Source: Gammaproteobacteria bacterium
GTDB taxonomy: Bacteria > Pseudomonadota > Gammaproteobacteria > Enterobacterales > Alteromonadaceae
DNA length: 45,175 nt
Direction: 5' to 3'
NCBI GenBank assembly: GCA_017302255.1
Contig: JAFLDV010000033.1
Coordinates: 1 to 45,175 of the forward strand
Shown here piece by piece: positions 19,001 through 26,434 of this stretch; position 1 is the stretch's first letter; each line of letters opens with the position of its first letter. A program made the position numbers and the translations under genes. Below the pieces are notes generated by a model. That model was not told the origin of the DNA. It ran no database searches and worked only from the letters and a program-made list of their open reading frames with translations.

Positions 19001-20944
19001 ATCGGTTTGCTGTAAATAAAGCGCAGCACGATAGTAAGATTCCACATAATTTTGCTCGGTGTCATCTAAGCAGCACGCATAGAAATAATACCGACTAGCC
19101 AACTGATATTGCTTCTCTTGCCAATAAAAATCAGCTAGCAAATCATAAACTTCCGCACGATAACTGCCGGACACCTGCAACTCAGCAAGCAGGGTTAATG
19201 TCTCAGCTCGATAACGCGGCATGTGGTAAATTTGCCGGAATAATCTAATTTTTAAATCGATAGCTGGATGAGCTTTTACCGTATCAAAAAGATACTGTAA
19301 GGCGTTTTCGCCCTGGCCAAGATTCACCAAGCTTTGAAAGTGCGAATTCAACCAAACCACGTGATCTGGGTATCGCGCTAGCAACTGCTGATTCGCGGCA
19401 AAAATAGCCGATTCATCATTTTGCTCAATGGCAATACTGCGGTGACACATCAGAGTAAGTCGATGCTCTGGTGCTAACTGCTGCATTTGCGCCAGCAGCG
19501 AAGCCGCTTTGGTTAACTGATTAACTTCACGCGCCTCAGTGAAATCCGCATACAAACGATAGAGTGCAGTCACTTCACTCTCGAACGCAGCCAAACGCTG
19601 TGCCTGTGCCTGCGGCACAAATACCATGGCTCTTGGACCATTGGCAGCTTCGGCAGTAAGCCCAGCAACCAGCTGAATTTCGCTAGTGAAATCGCGAGAA
19701 GGATCCATCAAATAGGCGATGCCAAGCCCGCGGTTATAGCCAATCACGGCTTGTAGATGCGAGCTAAAGCCTTGGGTCGTGACCAAAGCAAATGGCAATC
19801 CGGCATCAATTAATGCAAAAGTCAGTTCAGGGGTCAGATCAAGCTCAATGTAGGTAAAGCCATTGTCGCGTAACCATTGGCGCTCCAAAGAATCTGGCGT
19901 GCCGTTGTAGCAAATTTTCTCGGCAATACTGGTTTGGCTCGCCTCAACCCTAAAAAAACGACACAAAGCCGCCATGGTTGCTGGCGCGCAAGTTAAATGA
20001 CCTTGCCGTTCATGCTCAACCGCAAGTAATTGCATCAGTTGACCATCACCTTGCCATTGACTGATGTTTTGCTCAACTTGGCGATAATAAGGGTGTTTTG
20101 TCGCTGAAAATGCGGCGATAGCCGCTGTTTTGTCGCCTGAAGCTAAAGCGATCCGCCCTAAACTGGAATAAATTAGATCCTGATCATCGCGATCTGGCGA
20201 GGTCTGCAATTGACGATAGCCAGCTATTGCTTGTTCGCATTGTGACCACTCCATTAATCGCGCCGAAACATTAATAAGCTCAGCCCAAAGCCGGCAACTT
20301 TGCATCGAAGGTGCATATTGTGCCAATAACTGCATCGCTGCGTGCGATTGTTGCTTACGCACCATTGCTCTGGCGGTATCCAACACCAAACTCACTCGCG
20401 GTTTTAGTGCAAGCAGGCTTTGTGCAAGCGCAAGTTCCTCATCAAACAGCAACTGATCTCGCAGTAACATGAGCTCGATCCGATCAAGCCAAGTATGATT
20501 CGGTGCAAGTTCTCTTGCTTTTGCAAACAATTCTTTCGCTTCGACAAAGTTTTTCCGGGTTGCCTGCAGACAGATTTGCAGCACTAAATAGTCGATGGCA
20601 TCACTGACAGCAGAAAGCAACTGATGATGCTGCTCCGCGAAGAGTTCGGCCTTGATAGGCCCAAGGCGATTGACTAAGAAAAACGCGTATTTACAGCAAA
20701 AGTCTGGATTATTTGGAAAGCGCCGCCAGCCGCGTAACATGGCCGCATCAGAATCGCGATCACGACCTAAATGTCCCAGCAGAACAATTGCTGCATCGAG
20801 CTGAATAGGATCCCGCCAATTGTTTAAATGCCCCCAAAAACCCTGACAATAGTGCATGGCATCAAGGTACTGACCCTGTTCGATAAGCGTGTCATAGTGG
20901 CTCTGAGAATATTGAGCATCGTGGCTCAAAGAAATGTCTAGCAT
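16016..20944 (-). CDS. giant TPR protein with an internal C39-like cysteine peptidase domain
   Basis: The 1642-residue product is mostly helical repeats of TPR type (for example GVLQGFLGDALLRANEPQQA, and LAINPSYSRASRQYAIFLES near the middle). At about residues 300-430 a papain-like C39 domain is embedded: Cys319 in GHLTCAPATMAALCRFF, His396 in SSHLQAVIGYN, and Asp414 in AYLMDPSRDF form the expected Cys-His-Asp set. No signal peptide or ABC transporter domain is present, so the protein is probably cytoplasmic. The frame is open to 21031, but the Met at 20944 (MLDISLSHDAQYS) is preferred because the extra N-terminus is not TPR-like. C39 domains normally cut double-glycine leaders of secreted peptides; no substrate or exporter is adjacent. 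The peptidase assignment is by motif. Confidence 0.82.
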   Translation of the reverse strand: MLDISLSHDAQYSQSHYDTLIEQGQYLDAMHYCQGFWGHLNNWRDPIQLDAAIVLLGHLGRDRDSDAAMLRGWRRFPNNPDFCCKYAFFLVNRLGPIKAELFAEQHHQLLSAVSDAIDYLVLQICLQATRKNFVEAKELFAKARELAPNHTWLDRIELMLLRDQLLFDEELALAQSLLALKPRVSLVLDTARAMVRKQQSHAAMQLLAQYAPSMQSCRLWAELINVSARLMEWSQCEQAIAGYRQLQTSPDRDDQDLIYSSLGRIALASGDKTAAIAAFSATKHPYYRQVEQNISQWQGDGQLMQLLAVEHERQGHLTCAPATMAALCRFFRVEASQTSIAEKICYNGTPDSLERQWLRDNGFTYIELDLTPELTFALIDAGLPFALVTTQGFSSHLQAVIGYNRGLGIAYLMDPSRDFTSEIQLVAGLTAEAANGPRAMVFVPQAQAQRLAAFESEVTALYRLYADFTEAREVNQLTKAASLLAQMQQLAPEHRLTLMCHRSIAIEQNDESAIFAANQQLLARYPDHVVWLNSHFQSLVNLGQGENALQYLFDTVKAHPAIDLKIRLFRQIYHMPRYRAETLTLLAELQVSGSYRAEVYDLLADFYWQEKQYQLASRYYFYACCLDDTEQNYVESYYRAALYLQQTDDVFARLQARFDKYGARSASPAKSLFRAFNWQSKAQLGLELLRQARELRPDDQELIIFSLQELLNNGQLADFDQLFLQHKHLLSQSQCWYWLAKKADWQGEHSEATGYYRQCFELTPWQTNVADAYFASLRRCGESDTIIQELEKLAALDPNHPALLNYQADWHPDATAVATAVERLANLFPHYSWYQRRAIRQLMQRGQLAESLHRIEALLALLPHQVENQLLHAQILFQLQQNARAKAQVEQIISQHIDQTDAISLLMDLSVTVAEKRQSLQWLVAELSRQTNQGDAMLELAMWAIRYFDREEQQSLIEVLAANSHVWASRLAWSWLLQQHDHTAALAQLQQAVADFPLLPRLHLELADLAVKLPDDELAAKSYQRALAINPSYSRASRQYAIFLESQGSLAEEIQVLSRAIQYDPTDGVLQGFLGDALLRANEPQQARYALEKAVKFDHHYLWAWHRLQGIGATIGRPDDAYQLAWRLHRESPHLVGPLRALAALAVAPELKIKYWQQSIELEPSNFKLQLPLLEFWLERGQYPQMFDHVNAQFGNGPQPFEIASIMARAYEAIGHAQHAAMMLKDALAESNPELKYWEQLFELQRKHKMVNELKNSARLLLARQPNDGLAICTAAEQLLAAGLNDEASELFAKSWALAPEQRYVALTYLDDLLDKNDFDYAGFVVQKLLEKHQDVWVLQRQLKVLLGQNNTVEASKIWQQLIAAKIENPYLYDNAAVSFPKHAQMLMQQLAEQLGAACRMAGYCLGRWQHRQDPKRLVALLAKTGEGEGWTGLYEFYLEDFAARAALPPANMLDPYINRITADPSLAATLGNIYRVNGRLYQAVKTYSGIQAQQRPCFVSYHYGTTLADLNRWDDALRVLTEGAEAEPDNCFHNLQLWRIAAEFLRTGDVSANLSYVNRQELTEIELLVLECLHLVLHLPNYDGNELIEQMRVIKHAGGKDAHIKRVRKVADAMFSKVSEYQPEYSLVQRLQLMFYRFWLF

Positions 20945-21150
20945 GGCATCCCTGCAATCTACATATGTAAGCAAATTGCAAAAATTACCATGCTTTTTTC
21001 GAAAAGTCATCCAACAACTAGCGCCGTGCAATCAATACTTAACGACGAATTCAACAAAAACAGGTCGAAAATAAACAGTTAACAATTATCAAAGCGAAAA
21101 TTGCTCATCACTGGTTAGGTGGCGAAGTTTTACCACCGCAAAAGAGATAA

Positions 21151-21996
21151 CTATTCGCTCCAAGTTAAGCCCAATTTATACAACGCATTCTTCTTTTCAC
21201 CATGAATTTCCGCAGTTAAAGCAGCGGCTTTTTTCAACGGTAATTCGCTAAGTAACAACTTCAACGTTTGGACCGCAGCTGGATGAATGTCGTCATCTGC
21301 TTTTGCTGCTGCCGGCGCAATCATCAGTACCATCTCACCTTGGCAACGCTGCGGATCTTCCTCTAACCAAGCTGTGATTGATGCAGCAGTACCATGTTCG
21401 AAATGCTCAAATGTTTTGGTTAATTCTTTTGCCAGTACCAACTCGCGCTCTTCACCAAACACGGCGACGACATCAGCGAGTGTATCTTTGACGCGGCGAG
21501 CAGCCTCATAACAAATCAAGGTGCCGACATTGTTAGGAATTTGCTGTAACACTTGCTGGCGTTGACCACTTTTAGCCGGTAAGAAACCGATAAAATGGAA
21601 CTTGTCTGTCGGCAAGCCTGCACAGCACAGGGCAGCGATTAAAGCGCATGGCCCAGGCACCGGCACAACGCGCACACCAGCATCGCGGCAAAGGCGCACT
21701 AAGCTGTAGCCCGGATCGGAGATTAGCGGTGTGCCTGCATCAGAAATTAGCGCAACATCTTCGCCCGCTTGCAGCTTTTGCAGCAAACTCGCCGCGCGTT
21801 GTTTTTCATTGTGGTCATGCAGCGCAAGGAACCGCGCCGAAATCCCCAGATGACTCAGCAATTTTCCGCTGTGGCGAGTGTCTTCAGCTGCAACCCAACT
21901 GACTTGGCGCAAAATCGCGATAGCGCGCTGACTGATATCATCAAGATGACCAATCGGGGTGGCGACGATGTATAACTGACCTTGAACTTGCGACAT
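21151..21996 (-). CDS. rsmI: 16S rRNA (cytidine(1402)-2'-O)-methyltransferase
   Basis: RsmI 2'-O-methylates C1402 of 16S rRNA, complementing RsmH. The 281-residue product is a tetrapyrrole-methylase-fold enzyme: LYIVATPIGHLDDISQRA at the N-terminus, AAEDTRHSGKLLSHLGI, ALISDAGTPLISDPGYSLVR, VVPVPGPCALIAALCCAGLP, FIGFLPAKSGQR and ELTKTFEHFEHGT are family hallmarks. Length is normal (E. coli 286). It is divergent from lpoA, the arrangement common in gammaproteobacteria. Confidence 0.97.
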   Translation of the reverse strand: MSQVQGQLYIVATPIGHLDDISQRAIAILRQVSWVAAEDTRHSGKLLSHLGISARFLALHDHNEKQRAASLLQKLQAGEDVALISDAGTPLISDPGYSLVRLCRDAGVRVVPVPGPCALIAALCCAGLPTDKFHFIGFLPAKSGQRQQVLQQIPNNVGTLICYEAARRVKDTLADVVAVFGEERELVLAKELTKTFEHFEHGTAASITAWLEEDPQRCQGEMVLMIAPAAAKADDDIHPAAVQTLKLLLSELPLKKAAALTAEIHGEKKNALYKLGLTWSE

Positions 21997-22098
21997 ATGA
22001 GGTTCCGAGCGGGCACTAGCCCTTGACTAACAATCACTTGAATTCATCGGCGACTGCAAGCAATAGATGCAAGCAGGATGATCCGATCCAGGAAATGG

Positions 22099-22104
22099 TA
22101 TAAA
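22099..22104 (+). promoter_or_regulatory. possible -10 element for lpoA
   Basis: TATAAA followed by AT lies 36 nt before the GTG chosen as the lpoA start, in the divergent gap with rsmI. No convincing -35 is visible. If this is the promoter, the more upstream ATG at 22078 cannot be the start, which supports the GTG. Confidence 0.35.
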
Positions 22105-22140
22105 ATAAAGCCCATTCAACGGCTATTGTACCTGTGCATT

Positions 22141-24039
22141 GTGAAAACCAGCAAATTACTGCCCGGCTTAAAAGCGATTTATCTGCCAGTATGCGCCTTG
22201 CTACTGGTCAGCTGTACCCAAACTAGTGCGCCACCGGCACCTGTCGTCTCGGTTAATAAACCGCCGGTGACCCCAACCGTGGAGCCCAAAGCTGAGGTAC
22301 AGGCCGAAGCTTTTAAGTATGAACAAGTCCCAACCACGCCGGTTGCAAGTACTGAACCTATCAGCGCTGCCGACGCCGAAGAAACGCATCAATTGGGTCT
22401 AATTGAAGTCGCGCGAAAAGAGCTTACTAACGGTGACAAGCGTCGGGCATTGGCTATTAGTTTTACCTTGCAACAATCCGAGTACGCGCAAGTTCGCCAA
22501 CAAAACCAATTGCTGTTAGCGCAAAGCTTCACTGCCAATCAACAATGGCCAGAATTTGAAGCTTGGTTGCAAGGTCTGTCGTTGCAAGCGATCCCTGCAG
22601 CCGACCGACTGAATTTCGTTATCGAAACCACAAACTATTACAGTTTGCAGCAAGACCCATTAACCGCGCTTAATTGGTTGTTTGAACTTGATATTTTAGC
22701 CGCCAACATCCCGGAAAATGCCAAAGGCCGTGATTTACTCTGGCAGCAACTAGTCCAGCTTTCGGATGCAGATATTCAAGCCTTAAAAACCAATCACCCA
22801 CGCAGTCAAGCTTGGTTGGAGTTACTGCGCATAGCCAAAGGATTTGCAGGCGATCAAGCCTCATTAAAAAAAGCGGTTACCGATTGGGTCGTGCGAAATC
22901 CGATGATGCCAGCTGAAGCCGATTTACCGGCAGACGTGCAAAACTTAGGCAGTACTGTCGCTTATGCACCAGCTCGGGTTGGCGTCGTCTTGCCACTTTC
23001 AGGTCAATTTAAAACGCTGGGTGAGTCGCTGCAGCTTGGTATGGTTGCCGCCGCCAGCGAAAGCGAGCGCAGCCTAGTCTTTATCGACAGTACACAAACT
23101 CCGGATGCCATCATTGCCGAGCTTGAACAAGCCAACGTCGAATTTGTACTTGGTCCACTGCTTCGCGAAGACGTCGACAAATTGCAAGCGCATGCGGGTT
23201 GGCGCTGGCCGACGCTATTCCTCAATTCCAAGCCTGAGGCTGCCGCCAACAAAGCAGACCAATTCTACTTTGCGCTTGGCGTTGAAGACGAAGCCGCGCA
23301 AATGATGCAATATTTTCAGCAACGGCAATTTCATAACCCAGTATTGATTTACGCGGTAAACCCGATAGGTCAGCGCATGGCGCAGCACTTTCAAATGCTG
23401 TGGCAACAACGCACCGGCAAAGCCGTGGAAAGTTACAGTTACGGCACACAAGACCAACTGAAATCTTTGATCAATCAATTTTTAGAGACCAGTGCTAGCG
23501 AAGAACGGGTAAAAGAGCTCAATCGGTTGTCAGGACGCACCGTCAAGGCGGAAATGCATAGTCGCCAAGATATTGATGCGATTTATTTAATTGCCGATCC
23601 TGTGCAAACCCGATTATTCAAACCTTTTATCGATGTCACTGTTAGCCCTACAGCTCGCAGCTTGCCAATTTTTACCAGTTCGAGAAGCCATAGCTTAAAA
23701 GTTGATCGCAGTGACCAGCGTGATTTAGCCGGCCTCACCATGACTGAAATGCCTTGGTTATTGCCACAGGCCACTACAGCAACACCACTGCGTGCAAGCT
23801 ATGACCAGTTGTTTCCTGAACAAGATGAAACTCTGCAACGCTTATTCGCCATGGGTTTTGATGCTGTGCAGTTAATTGAACGATTGAAAATTCAGCAGCA
23901 GTTCCCAATTATGAGTTACCAAGGACTCACTGGCAGCCTGCGTTTACCGGATGGCGTAAGCATTCAACGGCAACTGACGCTGGCGCAGTATCGTCAAGGC
24001 AAATTGCAATTGCTGGAAAAATCCGGCAATGCGCGTTAG
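22141..24039 (+). CDS. lpoA: outer-membrane lipoprotein LpoA, activator of PBP1A
   Basis: LpoA is anchored in the outer membrane and reaches through the periplasm to activate PBP1A. From GTG 22141 the product has 632 residues with a lipoprotein signal ending LLLVSC (lipobox LVSC), a Pro/Ala-rich linker, an N-terminal helical TPR-like domain (about 80-280), and a C-terminal periplasmic-binding-protein-like domain opening with RVGVVLPLSGQFKTLGES and containing EFVLGPLLREDVDKL. The frame is open from ATG 22078, but that adds 21 residues before the signal and sits upstream of a possible promoter. No Shine-Dalgarno is clear for either start. The following yraN-diaA-dolP order is the classic neighbourhood. 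Confidence 0.93.
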   Translation: MKTSKLLPGLKAIYLPVCALLLVSCTQTSAPPAPVVSVNKPPVTPTVEPKAEVQAEAFKYEQVPTTPVASTEPISAADAEETHQLGLIEVARKELTNGDKRRALAISFTLQQSEYAQVRQQNQLLLAQSFTANQQWPEFEAWLQGLSLQAIPAADRLNFVIETTNYYSLQQDPLTALNWLFELDILAANIPENAKGRDLLWQQLVQLSDADIQALKTNHPRSQAWLELLRIAKGFAGDQASLKKAVTDWVVRNPMMPAEADLPADVQNLGSTVAYAPARVGVVLPLSGQFKTLGESLQLGMVAAASESERSLVFIDSTQTPDAIIAELEQANVEFVLGPLLREDVDKLQAHAGWRWPTLFLNSKPEAAANKADQFYFALGVEDEAAQMMQYFQQRQFHNPVLIYAVNPIGQRMAQHFQMLWQQRTGKAVESYSYGTQDQLKSLINQFLETSASEERVKELNRLSGRTVKAEMHSRQDIDAIYLIADPVQTRLFKPFIDVTVSPTARSLPIFTSSRSHSLKVDRSDQRDLAGLTMTEMPWLLPQATTATPLRASYDQLFPEQDETLQRLFAMGFDAVQLIERLKIQQQFPIMSYQGLTGSLRLPDGVSIQRQLTLAQYRQGKLQLLEKSGNAR

Positions 24040-24051
24040 CAGGCAGTTAAA

Positions 24052-24396
24052 GTGAATAGCACCGAGCAAGGTTTCTTTTTTGAAACTTTGGCAAAGCAAT
24101 ATCTGGAGCAGCAAGGCTTGAGCTTTGTTGGCCGAAATATTAATGGCCGCTTTGGTGAGTTAGATTTGGTCATGAAAGACCAAGCCCAGCTGGTATTTGT
24201 TGAAGTCAAATATCGCAAGTCGACCGCTTATGGCGGTCCGTTGGCAGCAGTTACCGCCAGCAAACAACAGAAATTGCGGTTAACCGCCTCGGCTTATTTG
24301 CAGCAACACGCACCTAAAGCCTTTGCTCGCTTTGATGTTATCGCGATAACGGGCACTGAGCCTTATCAGGTAGAATGGCTAAAAAACGCTTTTTAA
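24052..24396 (+). CDS. yraN: YraN family (UPF0102) nuclease-like protein
   Basis: The 114-residue product of the UPF0102 family starts at GTG 24052, 12 nt after lpoA. It shows the family core: GFFFETLAKQYLEQQG, NINGRFGELDLVM and QLVFVEVKYRKSTAYGG. The E-x-D plus V-E-V-K arrangement resembles the D-(D/E)xK nuclease fold. The biological role remains poorly defined, although the family has been linked to Holliday-junction-like metabolism by fold. It is probably co-transcribed with lpoA and diaA. Confidence 0.93.
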   Translation: MNSTEQGFFFETLAKQYLEQQGLSFVGRNINGRFGELDLVMKDQAQLVFVEVKYRKSTAYGGPLAAVTASKQQKLRLTASAYLQQHAPKAFARFDVIAITGTEPYQVEWLKNAF

Positions 24397-24409
24397 TCAG
24401 GAAAATTGC

Positions 24410-24997
24410 ATGCAAGAACATATTCGTCAGCTGTTTACTGAAAATATTCAGACGATGATCGCCACTGGCGAAGCATTATCAGGTCCGATAGAAAGCGCAG
24501 CGCTGACTATTGTGCAAGCGTTGATCTCTGATCGCAAAGTGTTGTGTTGTGGTGAAGGCGCAGCGCGTTCATTAGCCGGTCATTTTGCCCAGCTATTGTT
24601 GGACCAATTCGAGACTGAACGGCCATGTCTGCCAGCCCTAGCGCTGTCAGTGGAATCGGCAAGCTTGCAACATCGTATGTTAGCGAACCAAGATTTTCTG
24701 GCGCGGCAAGTCAGAGCCTTAGGGCAAGAAGGCGATATTTTATTGGTATTGTCATTAAGCGGTGACGAAGCGAGTTTAATCCAAGCGGTTGAAGCAGCAC
24801 TGACCAAAGATATGACGGTCATTGCGCTGACTGTGGATAATAACGGTGAGTTATCCGGCTTGCTTGGCAATACAGATACGGAATTACGGGTGCCGGCACA
24901 TCGACCAGCGCGCGTTTATGAATGTTACGCATTTTTATTACATTGTGTCGTGGAATTAATCGACAACACCTTGTTCCCGCAACAAGATGAATCTTAG
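24410..24997 (+). CDS. diaA: SIS-domain DnaA initiator-associating protein DiaA
   Basis: DiaA is a homotetrameric SIS-fold protein that binds DnaA and promotes timely replication initiation. The 195-residue product begins MQEHIRQLFTENIQTMIATG and has the SIS phosphosugar-isomerase-like core: VLCCGEGAARSLAGHFAQLL, DILLVLSLSGDEASLIQAV, and HRPARVYECYAFLLHCVVEL at the C-terminus. Length equals the E. coli protein (196). It sits between yraN and dolP as in E. coli. A GmhA-type heptose isomerase is the alternative, but the neighbourhood favours DiaA. Confidence 0.93.
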   Translation: MQEHIRQLFTENIQTMIATGEALSGPIESAALTIVQALISDRKVLCCGEGAARSLAGHFAQLLLDQFETERPCLPALALSVESASLQHRMLANQDFLARQVRALGQEGDILLVLSLSGDEASLIQAVEAALTKDMTVIALTVDNNGELSGLLGNTDTELRVPAHRPARVYECYAFLLHCVVELIDNTLFPQQDES

Positions 24998-25016
24998 GAA
25001 GGATGGAGTTTACAAA

Positions 25017-25562
25017 ATGAATATGAAAGAGATTTTCAAATTAGCGACAGTGTTGGGTTTGGCTGTTGTACTGCAAGCTTGTGCTGTTTCAGATCGCCGG
25101 ACCATAGGTTCGCAAATCGACGACAACAGCATTTCAATCAAAGCGGGCAATGCTATTGAAGCCAATAAAACTCTGGACGAAAAAGCGAATATCAACGTCT
25201 ACGTCTATAACGGCATCGTGTTATTAACTGGCCAAGCACCAAATGATGATTGGGTTGCTGTCGCAGGCGATTTAGTGCGTCCAGTCCAAGGTGTTCGTGA
25301 CGTACAAAACCAGATCCGTGTTGGTAACCCAATTTCCTTCACCACTAAAACTCGCGATTCTTGGATCACCACCCGCGTGAAGTCGCTATTGGCTGGCGAT
25401 AAAGAAGTAAGTGCGTTAAACGTCCGGGTATTTACCGAAAACGGCGAAGTGTTCTTGATGGGTTTAGTCAGCGCTGCTGAAGCGGATAAAGCTGTGGAAA
25501 TCGCCCGTCATGTTGATGGTGTTTCACGCGTTATCAAAGCCTTCGAAACTAGCTACAACTAA
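25017..25562 (+). CDS. dolP: dual-BON outer-membrane lipoprotein DolP (YraP)
   Basis: DolP is an outer-membrane lipoprotein with two BON domains that supports envelope integrity and division-site functions. The 181-residue product from ATG 25017 (MNMKEIFKLATVLGLAVVLQ) has a lipobox ending LQAC. BON1 spans about residues 40-105 (NVYVYNGIVLLTGQAPNDDW) and BON2 about 115-180 (NVRVFTENGEVFLMGLVSAA). An upstream in-frame ATG at 24987 overlaps diaA, but GGAG about 9 nt before 25017 and the signal-peptide geometry support the later start. It is the last gene of the lpoA cluster. Confidence 0.93.
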   Translation: MNMKEIFKLATVLGLAVVLQACAVSDRRTIGSQIDDNSISIKAGNAIEANKTLDEKANINVYVYNGIVLLTGQAPNDDWVAVAGDLVRPVQGVRDVQNQIRVGNPISFTTKTRDSWITTRVKSLLAGDKEVSALNVRVFTENGEVFLMGLVSAAEADKAVEIARHVDGVSRVIKAFETSYN

Positions 25563-25578
25563 TAGCTCTGCATGCAAG

Positions 25579-25604
25579 TCTGTGGCGGTGATAGCCGCCG
25601 CAGA
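25579..25604. terminator. 10-bp hairpin after dolP
   Basis: TCTGTGGCGG (25579-25588) pairs with CCGCCGCAGA (25595-25604) over 10 bp with one G-T pair and a 6-nt loop. It lies 17 nt after the dolP stop. There is no T tract on either side, so it may be a transcript-stabilising or Rho-assisted end rather than a strong intrinsic terminator. Confidence 0.4.
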
Positions 25605-25725
25605 CGAAAATCCACGCGTTAATTCAACTTCTCGACACCCTCGCAGAAAATGCCAAACAACCAGACATTTTGCGGTATTCACTGCGCGCAGCGGCAGCAC
25701 ACGACCTGTCTACACAGCTCTTGTT

Positions 25726-26415
25726 TCACACTTCCTGCAATGCTTTTAACGCTTTTGAGTGGAATTCGCGATGTTTCATAATCAATAACACCAGCACTGT
25801 CGCCAACATAAATAAGCGCGCATCAATAAACCAAGCCAATGTCGCTAACGAGAAATAGATCGCCCGAAGTCCATAGTTAAACGAATGCGCGGCTTGGTCT
25901 ATCACCTTAGCGGCGCGATTGGCGTATAACATCAAATCAGCTTCTGTCAAATCTCGGCCATCGGGTGCGGCGCCTATCAACACACCACCAAAACCATATT
26001 GACGTAATGACCAAGTGAATTGGAAAAAGGTAAAAACATAAATAAGGCCTAAAAACAGCAACTTAAACTGTAGCAAGCCATCCACATGATCAAGCCATGG
26101 CAATACCTGTAGCATCACCAGCGCAATTTTGTCACTCGAAGCAATTGCGGTTAATAAACCTGCGAGGATCAGCATAGAGCTCGACGCAAAAAAACTGACA
26201 TTCCGTTCTAGGGTGGAAATCAGCGCTACATCAGCCATTTTGTTATCGCGCAGCAGCATCTGCCGCATCCAATCGGTGCGCTTACGACGCAATTCGAAAG
26301 ATAGACAACTCACCACCCTCGCCCTTTTTTTAGCAAACAAGGTATAGCCAATCCACAGTGCCAAAAACCAAGTCACTGCAACTAAATCCCACACTAAAAA
26401 ACCATATGCTTCCAA
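25726..26415 (-). CDS. DUF599 family inner-membrane protein
   Basis: The 229-residue integral membrane protein resembles the DUF599 family (function unknown). Hydrophobic segments lie near residues 8-24 (VAVTWFLALWIGYTLFA), 78-96, 115-140 and 195-215. Conserved-looking segments are RNVSFFASSSMLILAGLL and AAHSFNYGLRAIYFSLA. The frame is open further upstream (26517) inside the kinase gene. I choose TTG at 26415 because GAGGGA lies 5 nt before it, it begins directly at MEAYGFLVWDLVAV, and it leaves a 19-nt gap after the histidine kinase stop. The two genes are therefore probably co-transcribed. Confidence 0.82.
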   Translation of the reverse strand: MEAYGFLVWDLVAVTWFLALWIGYTLFAKKRARVVSCLSFELRRKRTDWMRQMLLRDNKMADVALISTLERNVSFFASSSMLILAGLLTAIASSDKIALVMLQVLPWLDHVDGLLQFKLLFLGLIYVFTFFQFTWSLRQYGFGGVLIGAAPDGRDLTEADLMLYANRAAKVIDQAAHSFNYGLRAIYFSLATLAWFIDARLFMLATVLVLLIMKHREFHSKALKALQEV

Positions 26416-26434
26416 AACTGTCCCTCGCCCAGAC

